6,895 nt of DNA from an uncultured Succinatimonas sp. GTDB taxonomy: Bacteria; Pseudomonadota; Gammaproteobacteria; Enterobacterales; Succinivibrionaceae. Made by a program: the position numbers and the translations under genes. The DNA lies in contig URKL01000101.1 in the NCBI GenBank assembly GCA_900548485.1, positions 1 through 6,895 of the forward strand, given 5' to 3'. Positions 1-5,963 of this stretch are shown here, piece after piece (the first letter of the stretch is position 1; each line of letters opens with the position of its first letter). Under the pieces are notes generated by a model, which saw only the letters and a program-made list of their open reading frames with translations, did no database searches and was not told where the DNA came from.

Positions 1-2
1 AA

Positions 3-71
3 GGCGTAGCGCACGGAAGGGAAAAGGATAAAACAACAACTATTTTACAATTTGCTGAAGAACTGGCGTAA
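3..71 (+). pseudogene. Coding scrap in a different frame, possibly ISL3-type transposase or frameshifted deacylase
   Basis: Reading from base 3 gives 22 codons, open from the window edge, that end in TAA at 69-71. The peptide contains HGREKDKTTTILQFAEELA. This is not the frame of the deacylase that follows, whose own frame has a TAG at 7-9. The pattern G-R/K-D-T-x-F-A-E-E-L resembles the start of the DDE domain of ISL3-family transposases. A second reading is the H-x-R-x-E-x-D-K segment of D-aminoacylases, which would imply a frameshift plus a deletion of roughly 15-20 residues before the NW motif. The scrap is too short to decide, and either way it is a broken piece. Confidence 0.25.
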
Positions 72-894
72 GGATATTTTTAAGGCTATAACACTTATCA
101 ATAAAGCTCGTGCTCAAGGACAGGATGTAAGTTGCGATTTCTACCCTTATGAAGGAGGCTCAACCTCGCTTACAACCATGGTTCCACCTAAGTTTGTAGC
201 CGGTGATATGAGGAAAGCCTTAGCTAAGATGGGCACTTGCGAAGGTATTGAAGAATTCCGGCAAATGAGTCGTTTAAGTTATGACGATTGGGATAATTTT
301 GCTCTGACTTTAGGTTGGGATCGCATCTTAATCTCAGGCGTTAGCAAGGATCATAACCGTAAATTTATCAATAAGGATGTGGTTACTTGTGCTAAAGAAT
401 TTGGCTATCAGGATGCTGAGGAATTTGTGTGCAAGTTATTACATGATGAAGATGGTAATGTGGCCATTATTAATTTAAGTATGTGCCAAGATGACATTGA
501 CACTGTCGCAAAATTACCATACTCCATTATAATTTCAGATGCTATTTATGCTGACACTGATACGCCACATCCTCGCATGTATGGAGCTTTTCCTAAGGCT
601 ATTCGTCAGTTTGTTAAAGAACGTGCCCTGTTACCTTTAGAAACAGCTATCTCCAAAATGACCTATTTAAGCGCTAAGCGTATGGGAATTTGTAAGAGAG
701 GTTTGTTAAAAGAAGGTTATTTTGCGGATATCAATGTTTTTGCTTTAGATGAATTTACTGATAATGCAACTTTTGGCGAGCCTACTTTATTGGCAACTGG
801 CCTTTATAAGAGCTTTATCAACGGTAATTTAGTTGTAAGCGAGGGCAAGGTTTTAGATCGCAAATCAGGTGTAGTTTTAAAGGCCAAACATTAA
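52..894 (+). CDS. D-aminoacylase / N-acyl-D-amino-acid deacylase, C-terminal part (5' truncated)
   Basis: Amidohydrolase-superfamily enzyme (COG3653 type) that removes the acyl group from N-acyl-D-amino acids in the cytoplasm. About 280 residues remain of a family usually near 480-530. Visible family signatures are NWRKD at the very start, the D-F-Y-P-Y motif at residues 29-33 followed by S-T-x-L and a PP pair, the S-D of the catalytic aspartate (D163), HPRMYGAFPK at 173-182, and the C-terminal ADINVF strand with the closing beta-sandwich segment (N-G-x-L-V-V-x-x-G). The missing N-terminal half would carry the H-x-H metal pair, the metal-binding Cys and the two later His ligands, so this fragment cannot be active alone. 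TTG at 52 is only the first open codon and not a credible start: it has no Shine-Dalgarno and the NW motif follows at once. It is the first gene of the operon, ending 12 nt before the PLP enzyme gene. Confidence 0.85.
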   Translation: MLKNWRKDIFKAITLINKARAQGQDVSCDFYPYEGGSTSLTTMVPPKFVAGDMRKALAKMGTCEGIEEFRQMSRLSYDDWDNFALTLGWDRILISGVSKDHNRKFINKDVVTCAKEFGYQDAEEFVCKLLHDEDGNVAIINLSMCQDDIDTVAKLPYSIIISDAIYADTDTPHPRMYGAFPKAIRQFVKERALLPLETAISKMTYLSAKRMGICKRGLLKEGYFADINVFALDEFTDNATFGEPTLLATGLYKSFINGNLVVSEGKVLDRKSGVVLKAKH

Positions 895-899
895 GAGAG
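893..899 (+). promoter_or_regulatory. Ribosome binding site deciding the GTG start at 907
   Basis: AAGAGAG lies 7 nt upstream of GTG 907 and overlaps the stop codon of the deacylase gene (892-894). It supports GTG rather than a later ATG as the start and suggests coupled translation. Confidence 0.6.
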
Positions 900-906
900 T
901 AAAGCT

Positions 907-2010
907 GTGAACTATACAATTGACAATACAGAGAATCTTATAAGCCCATCCTTAGTTTATTACGAGGATGTGATTGATAAAAATATAGAAAAAGCTTTAA
1001 GAACTGTAGGGGATGTAAAGCTTTTATGGCCACACGTAAAAAGTCATAAAACTTTAGAGCTAGTATCTAAACTTATCAATAAAGGCGTAACTAAATTCAA
1101 ATGCGCTACTATCGCTGAATGCGAAATGGTGGCACAAGCTGGTGCAAGTGAAATCTTGCTTGCTTATCCTGCAGTAGGCCCTAATTTAGATAGGTTTTTG
1201 AATATTCAAAGCGCTTTCCCTAAAGTGCATTGGTATGCTTTGTTTGACTCTTTAGAATTTTTAAAGCTTATGAGTCAAAAGGCTACGGCAATAAATGCAA
1301 AAGTCGATTACTTTATCGATGTAAATGTCGGTTTAAATCGTACCGGTGTCGAAGCGTGCAAGGTCTTAGACTTTGTAAAAGCTTGTGAAGATTTAAGTAA
1401 TGTAAATCTTGTTGGTTTGCATTGCTATGACGGACACAATGGTATTAGCGATGTAAATGAGCGTTTAGAAGCAATCAAAAAGCTTGTAGATATTGAAAAC
1501 GATCTTGTATGCGAATTGAAAAAATTATGTCATGAGGTGATGGTAATTTCAGGTGGCACACCAGAATTTCCTTGCTATAGACAATTATCTAATTTTTATG
1601 TATCGCCTGGTACCTTATTTTTACAGGATGATGGCTACTCTCAGGCTTTTAAAGATATGGATTATGAATGTGCTTGTTGCATCATGAGTAGATGTATAAG
1701 CCATCCTAATTCTGAAAACTTTACTTTAGATTGTGGTACTAAGGCAATCGCCTCTGATCCTGCTGTACGTGGAGTTATCGCAGGTCTTGAGGGAAAGACT
1801 GAAATAGTATTACAAAATGAAGAACACTGGGTCTTTAAGATGAAAGCTGGATATGAGCATTTAAAACCTAAGGTTGGCGATGTTTTATATGTAATTCCAA
1901 CTCATGTATGTCCAACTTCAGCTTTATATCCATATGCTTTAGTGGTTAAAGACCATAAAGTCGTGGGTAGTTGGCAGATTTTTGCAAGAAATAGAAAAAT
2001 TATTTTTTAG
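907..2010 (+). CDS. PLP-dependent D-serine dehydratase / D-threonine aldolase family enzyme
   Basis: A 367-residue fold-type III PLP enzyme with an alanine-racemase-like N-terminal barrel and a C-terminal DSD-like domain; length is normal for the family. The PHVKSHKT motif holds the PLP-binding lysine, K45. Other hallmarks are D-V-N-V-G-L-N-R-T-G, the Y-D-G-H segment of the barrel, S-G-G-T-P, S-P-G-T, L-D-C-G-T-K-A-I-x-S-D, and a C-terminal metal pair H333-x-C335 in THVCPTSALYP. Eukaryotic D-serine dehydratases use His-x-Cys to bind zinc, whereas characterised D-threonine aldolases use His-x-Asp. I therefore favour dehydration of D-Ser or D-Thr to the enamine, then the keto acid, over aldol cleavage. 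It sits between the deacylase that would supply D-amino acids and a RidA that would deal with the enamine. Substrate specificity cannot be read from sequence. Confidence 0.85.
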   Translation: MNYTIDNTENLISPSLVYYEDVIDKNIEKALRTVGDVKLLWPHVKSHKTLELVSKLINKGVTKFKCATIAECEMVAQAGASEILLAYPAVGPNLDRFLNIQSAFPKVHWYALFDSLEFLKLMSQKATAINAKVDYFIDVNVGLNRTGVEACKVLDFVKACEDLSNVNLVGLHCYDGHNGISDVNERLEAIKKLVDIENDLVCELKKLCHEVMVISGGTPEFPCYRQLSNFYVSPGTLFLQDDGYSQAFKDMDYECACCIMSRCISHPNSENFTLDCGTKAIASDPAVRGVIAGLEGKTEIVLQNEEHWVFKMKAGYEHLKPKVGDVLYVIPTHVCPTSALYPYALVVKDHKVVGSWQIFARNRKIIF

Positions 2011-2013
2011 GAG
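2009..2013 (+). promoter_or_regulatory. Ribosome binding site of the ridA-like gene, overlapping the upstream stop
   Basis: AGGAG overlaps the TAG stop (2008-2010) of the preceding gene and sits 6 nt before ATG 2020. This is a strong Shine-Dalgarno placed for translational coupling within the operon. Confidence 0.75.
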
Positions 2014-2019
2014 AAAAAA

Positions 2020-2490
2020 ATGGCAAATGTATACGATATTTTAAAAGAAAAAGGTTTAACTCTTCCGCCTCCGCCGCCTAAAGGTGGTGTTTATACTCCA
2101 GTTGTGGATTTCGGTGGTGGCAAGCTTTTGTATTGCTCAGGTTGCGGTCCTGATTTAGGCAATGGCAACACTGTTGTAGGTAAGCTTGGTAAAGACTTAA
2201 CCTTAGAACAAGGCCAATTAGCAGCACGTAATTGCATGTTAAATTTACTTGCTAATTTACAAGATAAGATAGGCGATCTTAACAATATTAAGCGCTTTGT
2301 TAAGGTTTTAGCTTTTGTTAACTCTGCTGATGATTTTTATATGCAGCCGCAGGTTGTAAATGGTGGTTCTGAGTTAATCCGTGATCTTTATGGTGAGGAA
2401 AACGGCCTACCAGCTCGCAGTGCTATTGCTGCTAATGCTTTACCTGGCAATATTGCTGTTGAAATTGAAGTTTTAGTTGAGCTTAAGTAA
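2020..2490 (+). CDS. RidA/YjgF/YER057c/UK114-family enamine-imine deaminase
   Basis: A 156-residue protein of the longer RidA-like subfamily (about 150 residues, versus about 128 for classical RidA). The family role is hydrolysis of reactive enamines or imines, such as 2-aminoacrylate from PLP dehydratases, to keto acids and ammonia. Visible signatures are the G-L-T-L-P start with a proline run (P16-P20) and V-Y-T-P-V, the L-L-Y-C-S-G strand, G-K-L-G-x-D-L-T-x-E-x-G, F-V-N-S, V-N-G-G-S-E-L, P-A-R-S-A-I and A-V-E-I-E-V-L-V-E-L. R133 in PARSA corresponds to the substrate-binding Arg of RidA and E148 to the conserved acid of the last strand. C39 and C42 form a CSGC motif, a mild oddity. It is the last gene of the operon, only 9 nt after the dehydratase gene, so it is a likely partner that clears that enzyme's enamine product. 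Confidence 0.88.
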   Translation: MANVYDILKEKGLTLPPPPPKGGVYTPVVDFGGGKLLYCSGCGPDLGNGNTVVGKLGKDLTLEQGQLAARNCMLNLLANLQDKIGDLNNIKRFVKVLAFVNSADDFYMQPQVVNGGSELIRDLYGEENGLPARSAIAANALPGNIAVEIEVLVELK

Positions 2491-2494
2491 AGCT

Positions 2495-2523
2495 AAAAAA
2501 GGCTGTACCGTGAAGGTACAGCC
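2495..2523 (-). terminator. Rho-independent terminator for the convergent minus-strand gene
   Basis: The perfect 9-bp stem GGCTGTACC (2501-2509) / GGTACAGCC (2515-2523) has a 5-nt loop. On the minus strand it is followed by six T residues (A-run at 2495-2500), the classical layout for transcripts leaving the gene at 2554-3468. On the plus strand the tail begins TAAAAATG, so it is a poor terminator for the D-amino-acid operon, though the hairpin may still protect that mRNA's 3' end. Confidence 0.85.
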
Positions 2524-2553
2524 TAAAAATGAACAAGATATGATCTCTTAATT

Positions 2554-3468
2554 TTAAATAGTTATATTTTGTTTAATTTTCAAGTAGGTGAAAAAATTTA
2601 ATATAGATTTTTGGCGATTATCTTCAATATCGTCAATATTTTGTTTTAATAAAAAACTTGTATAACAATCAGATATCCATAATTGTTCGGTTTTTGATAA
2701 AATTTTTCTTCCCTTTGTATACATAAAATATAACCATTTACCTAAATCAGTCTCTTGAACGTGATATACATCTGAAGCTTTGGTGTAGATATCTATAAGC
2801 TGTAATTCACCTTTTTTTATCTCTTGTTTGTCAAAATTAATTGCATGACGGATCCTCTCTAAAAGTAAATTTAGCAATGCTTTTTTATCCTTTGAGGAGA
2901 GCTGATGTAAAAAAGCTAAATATACAAGATATTGATCTAAAGAGAATTTATCTAGATTTTTCCTTATAGCAGAAAAACTTTTGGAGTTATAAGTTTTTAA
3001 AATATGGGTAAGTTCTTGATCGTTAAGATTAAAACAAGGTCTTTCAAAAATGGCTTGCGCAAGAATTTCTTTATAAGATAATTCTTTGTTATTTATACTT
3101 ATTTTGCTTATAACTTCACTTAGGTTTAAAATTTTATCTTTAATTTTTAATTCATGCTCTTTGAGAATAGAAAGTTTGGGAAATTGATTTTTAAAGTTAC
3201 AGTCTAAAACTTTACAAAATTCAATTAAAACATGCTCATCCTCATCTAAAATGAGCTTACTATCTCTTAAGAGCATTTTTAAAAGAATAGGGCGTCGAGT
3301 TAAAAGCTTATTGATAAGCAACAGCTCTTTTCCTTGAAGATTGTTTTTGATAATTCCTTGATCTAAAAAGTTTAAAAAATCTACTCCATTTAGGCATAAA
3401 GGAGTAAGGTCATCATCTAAAAGCGCATCTAAATGGAGTTTCCTTAATATTTTAAGTATGGTACTCAT
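2554..3468 (-). CDS. Hypothetical protein, Leu/Lys/Ile-rich and probably all-helical
   Basis: A 304-residue protein I do not recognise. It begins MSTILKILRKLHLDALLDDD and ends in TYLKIKQNITI. It has no signal peptide, no membrane-length hydrophobic segment and no obvious catalytic or metal motif. Composition is rich in Leu, Lys, Ile, Asp and Asn, with repeated amphipathic stretches (for example the leucine-dense block at about residues 48-75 and L-L-N-L-L-L-E-R-I near 200), suggesting a soluble helical bundle or solenoid. A more aromatic segment, GKWLYFMYTKGRKIL, lies near residue 245. Codon use is AT-rich like the rest of the left part. The gene stands alone, convergent to the D-amino-acid operon and in the same direction as the autotransporter, with its own terminator. 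It looks intact and may be lineage-specific. Its function is unknown. Confidence 0.75.
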   Translation of the reverse strand: MSTILKILRKLHLDALLDDDLTPLCLNGVDFLNFLDQGIIKNNLQGKELLLINKLLTRRPILLKMLLRDSKLILDEDEHVLIEFCKVLDCNFKNQFPKLSILKEHELKIKDKILNLSEVISKISINNKELSYKEILAQAIFERPCFNLNDQELTHILKTYNSKSFSAIRKNLDKFSLDQYLVYLAFLHQLSSKDKKALLNLLLERIRHAINFDKQEIKKGELQLIDIYTKASDVYHVQETDLGKWLYFMYTKGRKILSKTEQLWISDCYTSFLLKQNIDDIEDNRQKSILNFFTYLKIKQNITI

Positions 3469-3471
3469 AAA

Positions 3472-3476
3472 CTCCT
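3472..3476 (-). promoter_or_regulatory. Ribosome binding site of the hypothetical gene
   Basis: On the minus strand AGGAG precedes the ATG at 3468-3466 with only 3 nt between. This is tighter than the usual 5-9 nt, but no other start nearby has a better signal. The motif supports this start, with translation possibly less than optimal. Confidence 0.5.
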
Positions 3477-3507
3477 ACCTATATAAAATTCAAAATCTCA
3501 AAGTGAA

Positions 3508-3539
3508 CACCCATTTCTTATATGGGAGGTTTTAGGGTG
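3508..3539 (+). promoter_or_regulatory. Possible alternative hairpins over a Shine-Dalgarno/GTG pair
   Basis: CCCAT (3510-3514) can pair with ATGGG (3522-3526), or CACCC (3508-3512) can pair with GGGTG (3535-3539). The first pairing covers part of the GGGAGG Shine-Dalgarno at 3524-3529 and the second covers the GTG at 3537. The stems are only 5 bp, so this may be chance. The same stretch is also the upstream region of the minus-strand hypothetical gene. Confidence 0.15.
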
Positions 3540-3608
3540 AATTATGATAAAAGACTATTAGAGTATAGAGAATTCTTAAATTATGGAGATTTAGATTTAA
3601 GCACTTAA
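3537..3608 (+). CDS. Possible 23-residue small ORF or gene remnant
   Basis: GTG 3537 follows GGGAGG (3524-3529) by 7 nt and opens a 23-codon frame ending TAA at 3606-3608. The peptide runs NYDKRLLEYREFLNYGDLDL with S-T at the end: charged, helix-prone and without a hydrophobic segment. The good Shine-Dalgarno spacing is the only real evidence. It could be a small protein, the decayed 5' end of a lost gene, or chance in AT-rich DNA. I cannot assign a function. Confidence 0.22.
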   Translation: MNYDKRLLEYREFLNYGDLDLST

Positions 3609-3658
3609 TGCCAATTTGTGTATTAAGACTATAAGCAAACTTCAAAAAGGGGAATTAA

Positions 3659-3691
3659 ATAGCCGTATATAACAATAATATATACGGCTAT
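3659..3691 (-). terminator. Hairpin terminator downstream of the autotransporter gene
   Basis: A 13-bp perfect inverted repeat (3659-3671 with 3679-3691, core AGCCGTATAT/ATATACGGCT) with a 7-nt loop starts about 20 nt after the autotransporter stop on the minus strand. The minus-strand tail reads TTAATTCCCC then TTTTT, so the U-tract is weak and interrupted. It is still the best candidate end for that transcript, and the symmetric stem could also act on plus-strand transcripts. Confidence 0.6.
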
Positions 3692-3712
3692 AAACTTACT
3701 TTTTAATTAAGT

Positions 3713-5953
3713 TTAAATTTCATAGGAAAGTAAGATCTTGCCACCAACACCATTGTGTTCGCCACTAAAGCCTGAAAGCTTGAGATCGATCCACAAAGGA
3801 GTATTAGTAAAATTATGGTTAAAACCTAAACTACCTAAAAAAGTTCCACCTTGCAAGGACTCACATGGAGCTGAAAAATCTGCAACTGTCATATTAGCAT
3901 CGCCATCAAATTCGTATTCATAGGCGATATCTGCATAGAAACCAAATGGGGATCTGACTTGAGATCCTATTTTAAAACGCTGGCTAGTCACATCATCAAA
4001 GTAGAAGTCATCGCCTCCTAGGCTAAGCTTATCATCGTTAATTTTGGTGAAATAAAAACGACTGTATAAATCCAATTCATATTGATCAGTCTTTAAAAGG
4101 TTTTTGCCTAAGCCCAGATGTGCTCCAAAATAATCACTGCGAGTCTCATAACCTAGAAGTTTTCCTTGTGATGAGCGTACAGCATTGTCCATTTGAGTTT
4201 CTAATTTACCTAAACGTAAAGAGCCATCAAAATAAAAGCCATTTTTTAAGGTATAACGAGCAGCTAAGGCTCCTCCTAAATATTCAACTTCACCATCGCC
4301 ACGGAAAAATTCATTATGTTGATGATTAAAAGTGCGATAATTTCCATTTCCTTGTTCAAAATAAAATGCAAGTCGCAAGTCATCTTGTTGATTTAGCTCG
4401 GTACGACCATGAAAACCTATAGCTTGATGAAAACCATTAACTTTTAAATCATTATTGACGTCATAGGAACTTGCATATCCTTCAGTGGAAATAAAGGTTG
4501 TTATTCCATGTAGAGTCTGGGGCATATTAAGTGCATTTAAGGCCATATCGCTACTAGCATTTAAAAATGCGGCAGTAACAGCTCGATTTTCATTTATAAG
4601 CTGAGTTTGTTCAGCTAATTTTACATCGGTGATTTCAAAATCAAGCTTATTTCCATTTTTTAGAATTTTTCCACTTAGATCACTTGCTACATTGGCTTGA
4701 GTATAGACAGTTTTAGTATCACCTGTACCTAAATTTAAATTTTCAAAAGGATCCACTCCTGGAGGATATGGAGTTTGTACTAGAGTCATACGATCGCCAT
4801 TAGCGATTTTTTGCTGTCCTAAAAGCACAAAACCAGAATTTCTATCAATTTCAATTTCTTTAAAACCAGCATCTGCTGTTGAAATTGCAGGAGTATTAGT
4901 TTGCCAGACAATATCTTTTAAAACTAATTTATTAAAATTGTGGATTGTGTTTATTTGAAGATTATGGGCATTGTTTATATATAAAGTACTGGCTGAGTTA
5001 TTAGTAGCTCCATAAAGACTTACTTTACTGAGATCTAAACTATCATTGGCGTTAATTATGATGAAATTATGAGAATTTTCTACATTTTTTTCAATTCTAT
5101 CTACAGCATAAATAGTTGCTCCTTCAAAAACTCCGCCATTTATAATTACGCCATTATTCTTAGCATTTTCGCCAAGTGTGCCCATGATACTATATATGTG
5201 TGTCCCAGCTTTGAAGACACCTCCATTTATGGTAAGTACATTGTTTTCTATTTTTTGAGGAGCATATTTTTGGTTAAATTTAATTGCACTTATATCATAT
5301 ACGTCAAAAGTACCATCATTTATCGTTAAAGTATTAGAGCTAAGCTGAGAATTGGCTTCTAAATTTGCTTTAAATCCTATAGAAACCCCATAAATTCCTG
5401 TATCGGCAATGGATTTATCTACTTGAGTATAATGACCAGAATTGATAATTAGTGTATTGCCTGTAACCTCTCCAAGAAGGTTTTTTCCTTCACAACCAAT
5501 TAAATAGCCTGTAAGGTTTACATTATTAAGTTCAACAGAATTGTTTATAAGGTTTATACCGTTCTGAACATAGACACCAGTAATACCTTTTTTACTTTCA
5601 TTGAACTCATATTTGCCTGATGAAATAATTAAACTATTATTTGTCGCCGAAACATCAGGGGATGCATAAGAGCTTCCTTTTGTATAGAAACCTATAAAAT
5701 TATTACCTTTAAACCATGGGTCATTTTCATCTTTAGCTTGTATAACAAATTCATTGTTATTTAAATCTTGCTTATCAACCTTAACTCCATAAAACTGATT
5801 TGTTGTAGATTTTAAATCATCATAAGAAGTGAGTTTAATTGAATTATATGAGCCGCTTGATGAAATTAAAATATTAACATCAGAAGAGAGAGGATTGTCT
5901 TTATCAATAATAATGTTTTCTGCAAAGGTAGGATTAACAATTAATAGTGGCTT
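3713..5953 (-). CDS. Autotransporter with beta-helix-like passenger and C-terminal outer-membrane beta-barrel (5' truncated)
   Basis: About 746 codons remain of a type V secreted protein. The C-terminal 280-290 residues (roughly 3716-4590) look like an autotransporter beta-barrel: alternating aromatic/polar strands such as G-F-H-G-R-T-E-L, L-G-G-A-L-A-A-R-Y-T, N-G-F-Y-F-D-G-S-L-R-L-G, Y-E-L-D-L-Y-S-R-F-Y-F and G-F-Y-A-D-I-A-Y-E-Y-E-F, ending GGKILLSYEI. The rest is a passenger built of Asn-rich repeats of the form N-x-L-x-I-N-x-G-x-F, typical of a parallel beta-helix on the cell surface. The signal peptide and start are absent: at about 5950 the frame runs without a stop into the antisense of the GC-rich gltI gene, so codons beyond there (an open frame reaches 6367) are not part of this protein. 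Likely role is a surface-exposed adhesin-like protein; the ligand is unknown. Confidence 0.85.
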   Translation of the reverse strand, partial: KPLLIVNPTFAENIIIDKDNPLSSDVNILISSSGSYNSIKLTSYDDLKSTTNQFYGVKVDKQDLNNNEFVIQAKDENDPWFKGNNFIGFYTKGSSYASPDVSATNNSLIISSGKYEFNESKKGITGVYVQNGINLINNSVELNNVNLTGYLIGCEGKNLLGEVTGNTLIINSGHYTQVDKSIADTGIYGVSIGFKANLEANSQLSSNTLTINDGTFDVYDISAIKFNQKYAPQKIENNVLTINGGVFKAGTHIYSIMGTLGENAKNNGVIINGGVFEGATIYAVDRIEKNVENSHNFIIINANDSLDLSKVSLYGATNNSASTLYINNAHNLQINTIHNFNKLVLKDIVWQTNTPAISTADAGFKEIEIDRNSGFVLLGQQKIANGDRMTLVQTPYPPGVDPFENLNLGTGDTKTVYTQANVASDLSGKILKNGNKLDFEITDVKLAEQTQLINENRAVTAAFLNASSDMALNALNMPQTLHGITTFISTEGYASSYDVNNDLKVNGFHQAIGFHGRTELNQQDDLRLAFYFEQGNGNYRTFNHQHNEFFRGDGEVEYLGGALAARYTLKNGFYFDGSLRLGKLETQMDNAVRSSQGKLLGYETRSDYFGAHLGLGKNLLKTDQYELDLYSRFYFTKINDDKLSLGGDDFYFDDVTSQRFKIGSQVRSPFGFYADIAYEYEFDGDANMTVADFSAPCESLQGGTFLGSLGFNHNFTNTPLWIDLKLSGFSGEHNGVGGKILLSYEI
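4960..5650 (-). repeat. Degenerate N-x-L-x-I-N-x-G-x-F repeats in the autotransporter passenger
   Basis: In translation the motif recurs as NNSLIISSGKYEF (near 5625), GNTLIINSGHYTQ (near 5445), SNTLTINDGTFDV (near 5320), NNVLTINGGVFKA (near 5230), NNGVIINGGVFEG (near 5145), and weaker forms HNFIIINANDSL (near 5055) and ASTLYINNAHNL (near 4980). Where consecutive copies are clear, spacing is about 28-41 residues. The DNA is diverged, so these are old protein-level repeats, consistent with beta-helix rungs. Confidence 0.6.
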
Positions 5954-5963
5954 TGCGCGGGCA
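5945..5963. other. Probable chimeric junction between AT-rich and GC-rich DNA
   Basis: To the left, the minus-strand autotransporter frame has family-like sequence up to about P-L-L-I-V-N-P-T-F-A-E-N. To the right, the plus-strand gltI frame reads L-C-A-G-M-L-F-T-S-A-V-S-A, the tail of a signal peptide. Neither gene has its start and no promoter or spacer lies between them. Base composition changes within about 20 bases. The exact breakpoint cannot be fixed by eye, and a few bases around GCTTTGCGCG may be shared by both sources. Confidence 0.8.

Noticed and set aside
2091..2285. 64-codon minus-strand frame inside ridA
   Set aside because: It is antisense of a clear RidA gene, with no ribosome binding site or family resemblance.
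3476..3510. Minus-strand promoter (TTCACT, 16 nt, TATATA) for the hypothetical gene
   Set aside because: The boxes match consensus at only four of six bases each, and the implied start site would fall at the Shine-Dalgarno and remove it.
3604..3627. CTTAAT/ATTAAG inverted repeat
   Set aside because: A 6-bp A/T-rich stem with a 12-nt loop is expected by chance in DNA this AT-rich.
3738..5329. Several plus-strand frames (61-86 codons) across the autotransporter
   Set aside because: They are antisense shadows of the autotransporter with low-complexity translations and no translation signals.
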